Notes: generated by a model not told the origin, from the sequence alone. A DNA stretch of 47,821 bases from Rhodoplanes elegans (GCF_016653355.1 NZ_NHSK01000079.1:1-47821), one strand, 5' to 3'. Positions 34,768 to 42,984 are shown, numbered from the stretch's first letter. Made by a program: numbers and translations.

Positions 34768-35712
34768 ATGGACGAGCCGGCGAACGCCCCGAAGAGGCCC
34801 CACGTCCCGAAGGGACCGAACGTCCCTCGGACGGCGGACGATCCCGCCCAAGACTTCGAGGCGCATCGCCGGCACCTCGTCGGCCTCGCCTATCGGATGC
34901 TCGGCTCGGTGGCCGAGGCCGAGGACGCCGTGCAGGACGCCTATCTGCGCTGGCACGGCGCCGACCGAGCCGGCGTCGCAAACGTCAGGGCGTTCCTGTC
35001 GCGCACCGTGGCGCGGCTGTGCCTCGACCGGCTGCGCGCCGCCCGGGCGCGGCGCGAGACCTATGTGGGGCCGTGGCTGCCGGAGCCGCTGCTCGGTGCC
35101 GAGGAGCTTTCGGCCGGCACGGCGAGCGAGTACGCGGCCGACCTTTCGGTCGGCCTGATGCTGGCGCTGGAGCGGCTGTCGCCGCTGGAGCGCGCCGCGT
35201 TCCTGCTGCACGACGTGTTCGATGTCGACTTCTCCGAAGTGGCGGGGCTGCTCGGGCGCAGCGAGGAGGCCTGCCGCCAGCTCGCGGCGCGGGCGCGCAC
35301 CCATGTGCGCACCGCGCGGCCACGCTTCCCGGTGGCGGCCGAGCACGGCTCGCGGCTGGTCGCCGCCTTCGCCGAGGCGGTGCAGCGCGGCGACCCCGAC
35401 GGGCTCGCGCGCCTGCTCGCCGCCGACGCGGTGCTGCACAGCGACGGCGGCGGCCGCCGCACCGCGGCCCTCAACCCGATCGTCGGGGCCGATCGCATCG
35501 CCCGCTTCTTCGCCGGCATCGCGACCAAGTTCCCGGGCGTGATCGCCACGAGCCGCGGCGCCACGCTCAACGGCCTGCCCGGCCTGATCATCACGGATGC
35601 GGACGGCCTGCCGCAGACCATGGCGTTCGAGATCGTCGACGGCGCCATCGCGGCGATCTATTTCGTGCGCAACCCGGACAAGCTCGGGCACCTCGCGCCG
35701 CGGCTGCAGTGA
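34768..35712 (+). CDS. ECF41-family RNA polymerase sigma factor with SnoaL-like C-terminal extension
   Basis: A 314-residue extracytoplasmic-function sigma factor. Region 2 is FEAHRRHLVGLAYRMLGSVAEAEDAVQDAYLRW and region 4 is LERLSPLERAAFLLHDVFDVDFSEVAGLLGRSEEACRQL. All three ECF41 hallmarks are present: WLPEP in the linker (103-107), DGGG (226-229) and NPDKL (302-306) in the about 115-residue NTF2/SnoaL-like C-terminal domain, which in this family replaces an anti-sigma factor and modulates activity. The leader of about 25 Pro-rich residues is unusual. ATG at 34768 was chosen; the gene is downstream of the CMD gene in one operon. Confidence 0.95.
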   Translation: MDEPANAPKRPHVPKGPNVPRTADDPAQDFEAHRRHLVGLAYRMLGSVAEAEDAVQDAYLRWHGADRAGVANVRAFLSRTVARLCLDRLRAARARRETYVGPWLPEPLLGAEELSAGTASEYAADLSVGLMLALERLSPLERAAFLLHDVFDVDFSEVAGLLGRSEEACRQLAARARTHVRTARPRFPVAAEHGSRLVAAFAEAVQRGDPDGLARLLAADAVLHSDGGGRRTAALNPIVGADRIARFFAGIATKFPGVIATSRGATLNGLPGLIITDADGLPQTMAFEIVDGAIAAIYFVRNPDKLGHLAPRLQ

Positions 35713-35737
35713 TCGCTTTGCGTCGCGATCGTTTCGC

Positions 35738-35843
35738 CGTCATTCCGGGACGCCTCGCAGAGGCGAACCCGGAATCCAGCGACAGACGCCGTGTTCTCGG
35801 CTGGATTCCGGGTTCGCAGCTTCGCTGCGCCCCGGAATGACGT
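35738..35843. repeat. Dispersed palindromic repeat (family C), copy 3
   Basis: GTCATTCCGGGACGCC...GAACCCGGAATCCAGC against GGCTGGATTCCGGGTTCGC...CCCCGGAATGACG, almost the inverse of copy 2. It sits between the convergent ECF41 and MFS genes. Confidence 0.8.
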
Positions 35844-35859
35844 CGAGGCGTCGAGCGTG

Positions 35860-37158
35860 TCAGGACGCGGCACCGGCCGCGGCCGGGCGCGCCGCTGCGT
35901 GCAGCCGGCGGCCCGTGATCAGCACGGCGGCGACCGAGGCGGCGAGGCAGGCCGTGACGGCGAGGAGCCCGGCATGGGCGCTTCCGGTGTGCTGCAGGCT
36001 GAAGCCGACGACGATCGGCCCGAGAAACCCGCCGAGATTGCCGACCGAATTGATCATCGCGATGCCGCCGGCCGCGGCGGTGCGCTCGAGAAACAGCGGC
36101 GGCACGCCCCAGAACGGTCCGAGCGTCGCGTAGATGCCGACCGTCGCGACCCCGAGCGCGGCGATCGACCAAATGTTCGGCGGCAGCAGAACGGCGGCGA
36201 GGAGGCCGGCGGCGCTCAGCATCGCCGGCAGGGCGACATGCACGACGCGCTCGCCCTTGCGGTCGCTGCGCCGGCCCCAAAACAGCATCGCGGCGGCGCT
36301 GACCGCATAGGGGATCGCGACCAAGAGGCCGACCTGCTCGATCCCGTAGCCGAGCGCCTTGACGAGCTGCGGCAGCCACATGCCGACGCCGTAGAGCCCG
36401 ACCACGATGCCGAAATAGGCGAGGCCGAGCAGCCAGACGCGGGCGTCGGCGAGCGCCGGGCCGAGCGCCGCGTGCAGCCGGGTCTTTGCACCGGCCCGGT
36501 CAGCGGCGAGCCGTGCCGCCACGGTGGCGCGCTCGGCGTCGGAGAGCCAGCGCGCAGTCTTCGGGCCGTCCGGCAGATAGAGCAGCACCGCGACACCGAG
36601 CCCGCAGGCCGGCAGGCCTTCGAGGATGAACAGCCACTGCCAGCCGGACAGGCCGAGAAAGCCGTGGGTCTGCAGGAGCAGGCTCGACAGCGGCGCGCCG
36701 ATCGCGCTCGCCAGCGGCACCGCCATCATGAACAGGCCGACGAAGCGCGCGAGCTTTTCATGCGGGAACCAATAGGTGAGATACAGAATCATGCCGGGGA
36801 GAAAACCGGCCTCGGCGACGCCGAGCAGGAAGCGCAGCACATAAAAGCTCGTCGGCCCCTGGACGAAGGCCATGCCGGCCGAGACGAGCCCCCAGGTGAT
36901 CATGATGCGGGCGATCCACCGTCGCGCCCCGACCCGCTCCAGGATCAGGTTGCTGGGCACCTCGAAGAGAAAGTAGCCGAGAAAGAAGATGCCGGCGCCC
37001 CAGCCGTACACGGCGGCCGACAGCCCCAGCTCGGCATTCATGGTCAGCGCCGCGAACGACACGTTCACCCGGTCGAGAAACGCGACCAGGTAGAGCACCA
37101 TCATGAACGGGATCAGCCGCAGGGCGATTTTTTTGTAGAGGGGGTCGTCGGTGGACAT
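35860..37158 (-). CDS. MFS transporter (anion:cation symporter family)
   Basis: A 432-residue inner-membrane carrier with twelve predicted helices. The amino end LIPFMMVLYLVAFLDRVNVSFAAL with the aspartate-arginine pair, GYFLFEVPSNLILERVGARRWIARIMITWG, and RFLLGVAEAGFLPGMILYLTYWFPH are characteristic of the ACS group (phthalate, glucarate, tartrate and similar carboxylates). ATG at 37158 has GAGGAACG ahead. No catabolic genes adjoin, so the substrate cannot be guessed. Convergent with the ECF41 gene through a family C repeat. Confidence 0.93.
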   Translation of the reverse strand: MSTDDPLYKKIALRLIPFMMVLYLVAFLDRVNVSFAALTMNAELGLSAAVYGWGAGIFFLGYFLFEVPSNLILERVGARRWIARIMITWGLVSAGMAFVQGPTSFYVLRFLLGVAEAGFLPGMILYLTYWFPHEKLARFVGLFMMAVPLASAIGAPLSSLLLQTHGFLGLSGWQWLFILEGLPACGLGVAVLLYLPDGPKTARWLSDAERATVAARLAADRAGAKTRLHAALGPALADARVWLLGLAYFGIVVGLYGVGMWLPQLVKALGYGIEQVGLLVAIPYAVSAAAMLFWGRRSDRKGERVVHVALPAMLSAAGLLAAVLLPPNIWSIAALGVATVGIYATLGPFWGVPPLFLERTAAAGGIAMINSVGNLGGFLGPIVVGFSLQHTGSAHAGLLAVTACLAASVAAVLITGRRLHAAARPAAAGAAS

Positions 37159-37215
37159 GCGCGTTCCTCGACGTCTATCGCGCCGCGAGGGCAATACGCC
37201 CCAGTGGTTTGTGAT

Positions 37216-37545
37216 TCAGCCCGCCAGGCCGAGCACGACCATCAGGGCGCGATCCAGCCGCTCGATAGCCTCGGGGTCCAGCGCTCCGAGGGCGCGGCGG
37301 ATTCGATCGCGGCGGATCGGAGCGACCTTCTCGGTCATGATCTGGGACGTGACACGCAAGCCGTTGGCGACGGTCGCCTCGATCACGGGGCGCAAGCGAG
37401 GGCTGTCGCGAATATCGGACGACATCGGACAGACAAGCACCGTCGTCGTCTCGTCACCGAGGTCGTCGCCCTGAACGACGACGGCCGGGCGCGGCTTTCC
37501 GAGATCGCCCAGCGCGACCATCAGCACGACGTCGCCGCGCTTCAC
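37216..37545 (-). CDS. MazF/PemK-type toxin
   Basis: A 109-residue endoribonuclease-type toxin. MKRGDVVLMVALGDLGKPRPAVVVQGDD is the MazF/PemK amino-terminal strand pattern with the conserved RPAVVVQ; TTTVLVCPMSSD and LRVTSQIMTEKVAPIRRDRI match the family, where the arginine-rich and Thr/Ser residues build the RNase site. The start is GTG at 37545, overlapping the antitoxin TGA by four bases, which gives tight translational coupling. It probably cleaves mRNA when the antitoxin is degraded. Functional state not known. Confidence 0.88.
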   Translation of the reverse strand: MKRGDVVLMVALGDLGKPRPAVVVQGDDLGDETTTVLVCPMSSDIRDSPRLRPVIEATVANGLRVTSQIMTEKVAPIRRDRIRRALGALDPEAIERLDRALMVVLGLAG

Positions 37546-37778
37546 TGCCAGTCGCTCCAGTCGACGGCAGCCTCGATCCAGTCGTCGACGGCGGCGTTGT
37601 CGGGATGCTGCGCCAGCAGGGAGGCCTCCCGGCGAATCTCCTCGCGCACCTTCGGATCACGCAGATCCGGAACCCATCTCTGCACGGGCCGCAGCCCCTC
37701 CGCGCGTAACCGCTCGCGACGCGCCTGCATGCGCTGGCGCGGGCTCTTCGGCGGCGGCTTCTTGACGCGGGCAGGCAT
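37542..37778 (-). CDS. MazE-like antitoxin (DUF3018 type)
   Basis: A 78-residue basic, then acidic protein. The amino half MPARVKKPPPKSPRQRMQARRERLRAEGLRPVQ is likely DNA-contacting and the C-terminal LLAQHPDNAAVDDWIEAAVDWSDWQ is the acidic, tryptophan-rich toxin-binding tail expected of this antitoxin group. ATG at 37778 is preferred, and a 16-base palindrome lies 18 bases upstream, as expected for autorepression. Coupled to the downstream toxin by a four-base overlap. Confidence 0.83.
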   Translation of the reverse strand: MPARVKKPPPKSPRQRMQARRERLRAEGLRPVQRWVPDLRDPKVREEIRREASLLAQHPDNAAVDDWIEAAVDWSDWQ

Positions 37779-37796
37779 GGTTCGGCTCCGGAGACG

Positions 37797-37812
37797 GCGT
37801 AACATGTTACGC
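37797..37812. promoter_or_regulatory. 16-base palindromic operator of the toxin-antitoxin operon
   Basis: GCGTAACA and TGTTACGC are exact reverse complements with no spacer. The palindrome stands 18 bases before the antitoxin ATG, where a repressor would block a promoter. Likely bound by the antitoxin or toxin-antitoxin complex. Confidence 0.7.
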
Positions 37813-37894
37813 ACCGACCCGGTCCGGGGCAAGCTGCTGTCGGCGAACCGAAGCTGGACGCCGTCGCCAGGCTGGGCGCAGCGACGCCCGGCGA

Positions 37895-38140
37895 TCAAGC
37901 TTGCGGGGTGGGGCTCGTCGGAGAACTCGGGATCTCGGTCGGCCCGGACGGCGGCACGCCGAGCGGCTCGCCCGGCGTCGGCGTCTCGGTCGGCCGTGCC
38001 GGTGGAATGCCGATCGGCTCGGACGGCGAGCCCTCGCCCGGCTGCGGCGGCCGCGCCGGCGCCGGATTCGGATCGGCCGGCGTCGGCTCCGGCTCGGCGG
38101 GCGACGCCGGATAGGGCTGGTTCGGAAGCGGAATGGCCAT
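37895..38140 (-). CDS. Proline-rich small protein
   Basis: An 81-residue hydrophilic protein made largely of Pro, Glu, Ser, Thr and Gly: MAIPLPNQPYPASPAEPEPTP, then GVPPSGPTEIPSSPTSPTP. No signal peptide, membrane segment or fold is visible. Similar small proline-rich proteins are common in Rhizobiales genomes, always of unknown function. ATG at 38140 follows GAGGGACC. It lies between the toxin-antitoxin pair and the methyltransferase operon on the opposite strand. Confidence 0.65.
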   Translation of the reverse strand: MAIPLPNQPYPASPAEPEPTPADPNPAPARPPQPGEGSPSEPIGIPPARPTETPTPGEPLGVPPSGPTEIPSSPTSPTPQA

Positions 38141-38196
38141 CGGCGCGGTCCCTCGTTCGAGGGACAAACCCCGAGCCACCGCCACGTTCCGGGAGA

Positions 38197-38261
38197 GTAG
38201 CCCGGGCTGAGCGCAGCGAAGGCCGGGACGACCGTGGCCGAGAGCCCGGATGTCGCTTCGC
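38197..38261. repeat. Dispersed repeat (family E), left copy near the methyltransferase operon
   Basis: GTAGCCCGGGCTGAGCGCAGCGAAGGCCGGGA and then GCCCGGATGTCGCTTCGC resemble the GTAGCCCG...CATCCGGGCTAC element of Bradyrhizobium-type genomes, but the closing CATCCGGGCTAC end is missing here. A fuller copy is at 40845-40924. The 112 bases that follow, up to the methyltransferase start, hold no site I can name. Confidence 0.6.
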
Positions 38262-38373
38262 ACTCTGCTGTCGCCAGTCGGCTACACGCTCGATTTTCCG
38301 AGCAAGTTTTCGGGGCTCCCCTTGCTTTGACGGAACGTTTGATGAACATTGGGGTCGAGGCGACGGGGTGACG

Positions 38374-39549
38374 ATGAAGATTGCTGGATTGTTTGCTGGC
38401 GTCGGCGGGCTGGAGCTCGGGTTGCGGCAAGGCGGCCACGAGAGCGTTGTCCTGTCCGAAGTTTGGGAGCCCGCCCGCGCGGTCTTAGCCGAGCGGTTTA
38501 GCGACGTTCCGAACATCGGTGATGTCGAACGATTGAGATCATTGCCCGCCGATGTCGATCTCCTCACCGCCGGCTTTCCCTGCCAGGACCTGAGCCAAGC
38601 CGGCAAGACCGCCGGGATCAACGGCCGCAAGTCGGGCTTGGTCGGCCATGTTTTTAGGTTGATCGACCAAAGCAGACCGCGCTGGGTCTTGCTGGAAAAC
38701 GTGTCGTTCATGCTGCAACTCGACCGCGGCAGCGCCATGGACAGGCTGGTGTCCGCCTTCGAGGAGCGCGGCTATCGATGGGCGTACCGGGTCGTCAATT
38801 CGCTCGCGTTCCTGCCGCAGCGACGAGAACGTGTCTTCTTCCTCGCGAGTACCGAAGGCGATCCATCGGACGTCCTGCTCGTGGACGAGGTGCAGCCTCG
38901 CGTTCAAGCGACCGATCTCCGTACCCATGCGCACGGCTTCTACTGGACGGAAGGCACGCGCGGCCTGGGCTGGGGACCCGACTGTGTTCCGACGTTGAAG
39001 AATGGCTCGACGGTCGGGATTCCGTCGCCACCCGCAATCCTCCTGCCGAACGGCGAGATCGTCACACCCGATATACGCGATGCGGAGCGGCTCCAGGGGT
39101 TTCGGGCAGACTGGACGAAACCGGCCGCCGCGGTTGGGCGCGCTTCGTTCCGATGGTCGTTGATCGGTAACGCGGTGACCCGACCAGTGGCGGCATGGAT
39201 TGGAAAGCGTTTGACGAAGCCCTCTCGCTTCGATCCTTCGCGGGACTCGGCCGCGTTCACGGGCGTCCGCTGGCCACGAGCCGCCCGTTTCGACGGAGAG
39301 ACCCGGCGCGAAGTTCACATCTCCGCCTTTCCGGCTTGGAAGACCAGACCGCCTCTTCAGGAATTCCTGAAGTACCAGCCGACCTTGTTGTCGGAACGCG
39401 CAACGGCCGGCTTCCTGTCTCGGATCGAGAAGAGTTCGCTGCGTTTCGTGCCCGGGTTCAAGGAACGTGTTCGCTCCCATCTCGACCATGTTCGTGCCAT
39501 CGACCGGTTCGTCGATGGTCGACTTCCCCGCCTCGACGCCGCGGAATGA
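38374..39549 (+). CDS. C5-cytosine DNA methyltransferase (Dcm-type)
   Basis: A 391-residue SAM-dependent enzyme that methylates cytosine C5 in DNA. MKIAGLFAGVGGLELGLRQGG is motif I, GFPCQDLSQAG holds the catalytic Cys70, LLENVSFM is motif VI, PQRRERVFFLAS is motif VIII and LIGNAVTRPVAAWIG is motif X. The target-recognition part between about residues 160 and 240 is short. An extra segment of about 110 residues (280-391) after motif X is not part of the standard fold. ATG at 38374; GTG at 38368 is an alternative. Its TGA overlaps the vsr ATG. Base composition is less GC-extreme than the neighbours, hinting at transfer. Confidence 0.93.
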   Translation: MKIAGLFAGVGGLELGLRQGGHESVVLSEVWEPARAVLAERFSDVPNIGDVERLRSLPADVDLLTAGFPCQDLSQAGKTAGINGRKSGLVGHVFRLIDQSRPRWVLLENVSFMLQLDRGSAMDRLVSAFEERGYRWAYRVVNSLAFLPQRRERVFFLASTEGDPSDVLLVDEVQPRVQATDLRTHAHGFYWTEGTRGLGWGPDCVPTLKNGSTVGIPSPPAILLPNGEIVTPDIRDAERLQGFRADWTKPAAAVGRASFRWSLIGNAVTRPVAAWIGKRLTKPSRFDPSRDSAAFTGVRWPRAARFDGETRREVHISAFPAWKTRPPLQEFLKYQPTLLSERATAGFLSRIEKSSLRFVPGFKERVRSHLDHVRAIDRFVDGRLPRLDAAE

Positions 39550-39968
39550 AGCCACCGGTTTGCGAACGCCCGATCGACCCGAAGCGATCTGCATTGATGC
39601 GTCGCGTGAGACAACGCCGCACCAAACCCGAAGACGACGTTGCAGCCGTGCTCCGCAAGCTGAAATTGGGCTACCGGCGTAACGTGAGATCGCTCCCGGG
39701 ATCTCCCGACTTCGCCAACAAGCGGAGGAAGTGGGCCGTATTCGTGAATGGGTGTTTCTGGCACAGACACGAGGGTTGCGCCCGAACCACGACACCATCA
39801 CGCAATCGGGACTTTTGGGTCGCCAAGTTCGACAGCAACGTCCGAAGGGATGCCATCAAGACCGAGGCGCTCCGAAAGCTGGGCTTTCGTGTCGTGGTCG
39901 TATGGGAGTGCGAGACGATCGATGCGCTCGGGCTCGAACGGCAACTCCTATCGCTGAACTCGCGGTGA
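39546..39968 (+). CDS. vsr: Vsr very-short-patch repair endonuclease
   Basis: A 140-residue mismatch endonuclease that nicks at T:G mismatches arising when 5-methylcytosine deaminates, protecting sites of the linked methyltransferase. MRRVRQRRTKPEDDVAAVLRKL is the amino-terminal helix pattern; LPGSPDFANKRRKWAVFVNGCFWHRHEGC carries the catalytic Asp55, His73 and His75 and zinc ligands among Cys70, His75, Cys78 and Cys122. RDFWVAKFDSNVRRD and GFRVVVVWECE are also typical. Normal length. Start ATG overlaps the methyltransferase stop by four bases; the next gene begins four bases after its stop. Confidence 0.95.
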   Translation: MKPPVCERPIDPKRSALMRRVRQRRTKPEDDVAAVLRKLKLGYRRNVRSLPGSPDFANKRRKWAVFVNGCFWHRHEGCARTTTPSRNRDFWVAKFDSNVRRDAIKTEALRKLGFRVVVVWECETIDALGLERQLLSLNSR

Positions 39969-39972
39969 CGTC

Positions 39973-40806
39973 ATGGCGAAGTCGAAGAACTCCGCGACGA
40001 AACGTTTTTCGACCGAAAACCGATCCCTCACCGAGAACAATATCGGGCGAGAACTTTCATGGGCCGGACCGAGGGATGCGGTCGCAGACGGCAATAGCAC
40101 CGACAAGAAGAACTATGCCGAGTCCTTGTCTCGAGCACTGGCTCAGCGATTTGCAGATGCGCTTCGCAGCTCTTTCTCCGGGATTCTGCCGGACGCCTCC
40201 GGCGCAGGACAGGAATCCAAGGCGCGAACCGGGAAGGGACTGAAGAAGCTCGACGTGAACTACTCCACCATCGAGCTCGGCCTCGGTCTCGGCGTATCGA
40301 TCAAGACCATCAACTTTCGTGACGCGAAAACGAAGCGATACACGAAGAACTACACGCGGGTCGACAACGAGCTGAGAGCCGAGGCCGCCGATTATCACGA
40401 ACGACAACCCTATGCCGTGCTCTGCGCCATCGTCTTCTTACCTTTGGATGCCTGCGACGACGGAAGCTCCGCTCCGTCGAGCTTCGGGCAGGCCGTCCAG
40501 ATTTTCCGCTATCGGGCGGGTCGCGAGAAGCCGGTCGACGATCCGACTTTGTTCGAGCGAATTCTCGTCGGCCTCTATGAGGTGAACCCGGATGACTTCG
40601 GACGTGTCGCGTTCTTCGATGTCATGGACGCACCGCCGCGAACTGGTCGACCTGCATCATTGATGTCGTTCAAAAACGCGATCGAAGCGATCGTCGATGC
40701 CTACGATCAGCGGAACAAAACGACGTTCAAGTGGGCGGAAGGCACGACCGAAGTCGTCGTGCCGCCCGAACCCGAAGCCGAGGACACTGAAGAAGACGGC
40801 GGCTGA
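39973..40806 (+). CDS. Unknown 277-residue protein in Dcm-Vsr operon, candidate restriction endonuclease
   Basis: I do not recognise a named family. The amino 50 residues are polar (RFSTENRSLTENNIGRELSW). Residues 53-68 form a helix, and KKLDVNYSTIELGLGLGVSIKTINF (about 91-115) reads as two strands holding Asp94, Glu101 and Lys111, which could be a divergent PD-(D/E)xK nuclease site with Ser109 in place of the second acid. Then comes a long charged helix (NELRAEAADYHERQ) and a strand YAVLCAIVFLPLD. The Glu/Asp-rich tail ends the protein. ATG at 39973 lies four bases after vsr, so all three genes are one operon. Restriction enzyme for the methyltransferase is the best inference; a modification-dependent or accessory role is possible. 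Confidence 0.6.
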   Translation: MAKSKNSATKRFSTENRSLTENNIGRELSWAGPRDAVADGNSTDKKNYAESLSRALAQRFADALRSSFSGILPDASGAGQESKARTGKGLKKLDVNYSTIELGLGLGVSIKTINFRDAKTKRYTKNYTRVDNELRAEAADYHERQPYAVLCAIVFLPLDACDDGSSAPSSFGQAVQIFRYRAGREKPVDDPTLFERILVGLYEVNPDDFGRVAFFDVMDAPPRTGRPASLMSFKNAIEAIVDAYDQRNKTTFKWAEGTTEVVVPPEPEAEDTEEDGG

Positions 40807-40818
40807 CGCGGGCAATCA

Positions 40819-40955
40819 CTTCACACATCGAGCTTCAACACATCGTAGCCCGCATGAAGCGGCAGCGGAATGCGGGAGCAGTCGTCGACGAGAGCTGGAT
40901 TGCGCTTCGCTCCATCCGGGCTACGGCAGCGCCCGCTTCACACATCCACCTTCAG
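40819..40955. repeat. Family E repeat between duplicated lepA-tail sequences
   Basis: The element GTAGCCCGCATGAAGC...GCTCCATCCGGGCTAC is at 40845-40924. On either side lie two direct repeats, 40819-40838 and 40936-40955, matching at 17 of 20 bases; the second is the true 3' end of lepA (minus strand reading LKVDV-stop) and the first reads LKLDV-stop in the same style. This looks like a displaced copy of the lepA tail. Confidence 0.75.
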
Positions 40956-42749
40956 CGCGGCAATAAAAGCCTCCTGCGGGATGTCGACCTTGCCGAACTG
41001 GCGCATGCGCTTCTTGCCCTCCTTCTGCTTATCGAGGAGTTTTCGTTTGCGCGTGATGTCGCCGCCGTAGCACTTGGCCGTCACGTCCTTGCGGAACGCC
41101 CGCACCGTCTCGCGGGCGATGATCTTCGCCCCGATCGCCGCCTGGATCGGCACCTGGAACATGTGCGGCGGGATCAGCTCCTTCAGCTTCTCGCACATCG
41201 CGCGGCCGCGCCCCTCGGCGCGGGTGCGATGAACCAGCATGGAGAGCGCGTCGACCGGCTCGGCGTTGACCAGGATCGACATCTTCACGAGGTCGGCCTC
41301 GCGGTAGTCGGTGAGGTGATAATCGAACGAGGCGTAGCCCTTCGACACCGACTTCAGGCGATCATAAAAGTCGAACACCACCTCGTTGAGCGGCAGCTCG
41401 TACTTCACCATGGCGCGGTTGCCCACATAGGTGAGCTCGGTCTGCACGCCGCGCCGGTCCTGGCACAGCTTCAAGACGCTGCCGAGATACTCGTCCGGCG
41501 TCATGATGGTGGCCTGGATCCACGGCTCGTGGATCTCCTTGATCTTCACCACGTCCGGCATGTCGACCGGATTGTGGATCTCGATCTCGGACCCGTCGGT
41601 CATGTAGATCTTGTAGATCACGCTCGGCGCGGTGGCGATCAGGTCGAGATTGAACTCGCGCTCCAGCCGCTCCTGGATGATCTCGAGATGCAGGAGACCG
41701 AGGAAGCCGCAGCGGAAGCCGAAGCCGAGCGCCGCCGACGTCTCCATCTCGAACGTGAAGCTCGCGTCGTTGAGCCGCAGCTTTCCCATCGCGGCGCGCA
41801 GATCCTCGAACTGCGCCGCGTCCACGGGGAACAGGCCGCAGAACACCACCGGGATCGCGGGGCGGAAGCCCGGCAGCGCCTTCGCGGTCGGCTTGCGATC
41901 GTCCGTGATGGTGTCGCCGACGCGGGTGTCGGCCACCTCCTTGATCGACGCCGTGATGAAGCCGATCTCGCCGGGGCCTAACGCGTCCTTCTCCTGCATC
42001 TTGGGCGTGAACACGCCGACGCGGTCGACCTCGTAGGTCGCGTCGGTGCCCATCATGAGCACCTTCTGGCCCTTCTTGATGGCGCCGTCGACGACGCGCA
42101 GCAGCACGACGACACCCAGATAGGCGTCGTACCAGCTATCGACCAGCAGGGCCTTGAGCGGCGCGTCGGGGTCGCCCTTGGGGGCCGGCAGGCGGGTGAC
42201 GATCGCCTCCAGCACGTCCGGGATGCCGATGCCGGTCTTGGCCGAGATCTGCAGCGCGTCCGACGCATCGAGGCCGATCACGTCCTCGATCTGCTGCTTC
42301 ACCTTGTCGGGCTCGGCAGCCGGCAGGTCGACCTTGTTGAGGACCGGCACGACCTCGTGGTTGTTGTCGAGCGCCTGGTAGACGTTGGCCAGCGTCTGCG
42401 CCTCGACGCCCTGGCTGGCGTCGACGACCAGCAGCGAGCCCTCGCAGGCGGCGAGCGAGCGGTTGACCTCGTAGGCGAAGTCGACATGCCCGGGGGTGTC
42501 GATGAGGTTGAGGACGTAGTCCTTGCCGTCCTTCGCCCGGTAGGCGAGCCGCACCGTCTGGGCCTTGATGGTGATGCCGCGCTCGCGCTCGATGTCCATC
42601 GAGTCGAGCACCTGCTCGCGCCCCTGCATCTCGCGCTCGGAGAGCGCCCCGGTGAGTTGGATCAGCCGGTCGGCGAGCGTCGACTTCCCGTGGTCGATAT
42701 GGGCCACGATGGAGAAGTTGCGGATGCGGTCGATGGTCTGGGTGGTCAT
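40938..42749 (-). CDS. lepA: Elongation factor 4 (back-translocase LepA)
   Basis: A 603-residue translational GTPase of the membrane-associated type. G-domain motifs are [15 protein letters not shown] (G1), GITIKAQT (G2), [10 protein letters not shown] (G3), NKVDLP (G4) and the SAKTG region (G5); [34 protein letters not shown] and the C-terminal domain ending in [21 protein letters not shown] are diagnostic of LepA/EF-4. ATG at 42749 gives the conserved amino end. A displaced copy of its last codons lies downstream at 40819-40838. Usual single-copy housekeeping gene. Confidence 0.98.
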   Translation of the reverse strand: MTTQTIDRIRNFSIVAHIDHGKSTLADRLIQLTGALSEREMQGREQVLDSMDIERERGITIKAQTVRLAYRAKDGKDYVLNLIDTPGHVDFAYEVNRSLAACEGSLLVVDASQGVEAQTLANVYQALDNNHEVVPVLNKVDLPAAEPDKVKQQIEDVIGLDASDALQISAKTGIGIPDVLEAIVTRLPAPKGDPDAPLKALLVDSWYDAYLGVVVLLRVVDGAIKKGQKVLMMGTDATYEVDRVGVFTPKMQEKDALGPGEIGFITASIKEVADTRVGDTITDDRKPTAKALPGFRPAIPVVFCGLFPVDAAQFEDLRAAMGKLRLNDASFTFEMETSAALGFGFRCGFLGLLHLEIIQERLEREFNLDLIATAPSVIYKIYMTDGSEIEIHNPVDMPDVVKIKEIHEPWIQATIMTPDEYLGSVLKLCQDRRGVQTELTYVGNRAMVKYELPLNEVVFDFYDRLKSVSKGYASFDYHLTDYREADLVKMSILVNAEPVDALSMLVHRTRAEGRGRAMCEKLKELIPPHMFQVPIQAAIGAKIIARETVRAFRKDVTAKCYGGDITRKRKLLDKQKEGKKRMRQFGKVDIPQEAFIAALKVDV

Positions 42750-42819
42750 GCGCCGGGGGATATCATCCGTCCCGAACGGCGGCAAGGCGAGGCGGGGGGC
42801 GCAGGGGGGCGCGGCCTGC

Positions 42820-42984
42820 CTTCCCTCGCCCCGCTTGCGGGGAGAGGGTGGCTCGGACCGCAGGTCCGAGTCGGGTGAGGGGGCGTCTCCCAGGCGCCGA
42901 GACTCGCGGAAACGCCCCCTCACCCGGATTTCCCGCCTGCGGCGTGAAATCCGACCTCTCCCCGCACGCGGGGAGAGATGAAAG
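42820..42984. repeat. Dispersed composite repeat (family A)
   Basis: A 165-base block with several nested hairpins: CCTCGCCCCGC-TTGC-GGGGAGAGGG at one end, GGGTGAGGGGGCG...CGCCCCCTCACCC in the middle, and CCTCTCCCCGC-ACG-CGGGGAGAG at the other. This layout is a well-known alphaproteobacterial intergenic element. It fills most of the gap between lepA and the amidotransferase gene. Confidence 0.75.

Noticed and set aside
37895-38140. Reading the proline-rich protein as non-coding
   Set aside because: A good ribosome-binding site and similar small proteins in related genomes make a gene more likely, though confidence stays moderate.
35791-38373. Very long open frame running into the methyltransferase from upstream
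   Set aside because: The upstream part is antisense to the MFS and toxin-antitoxin genes and has no homologous look; the methyltransferase begins with motif I at 38374.
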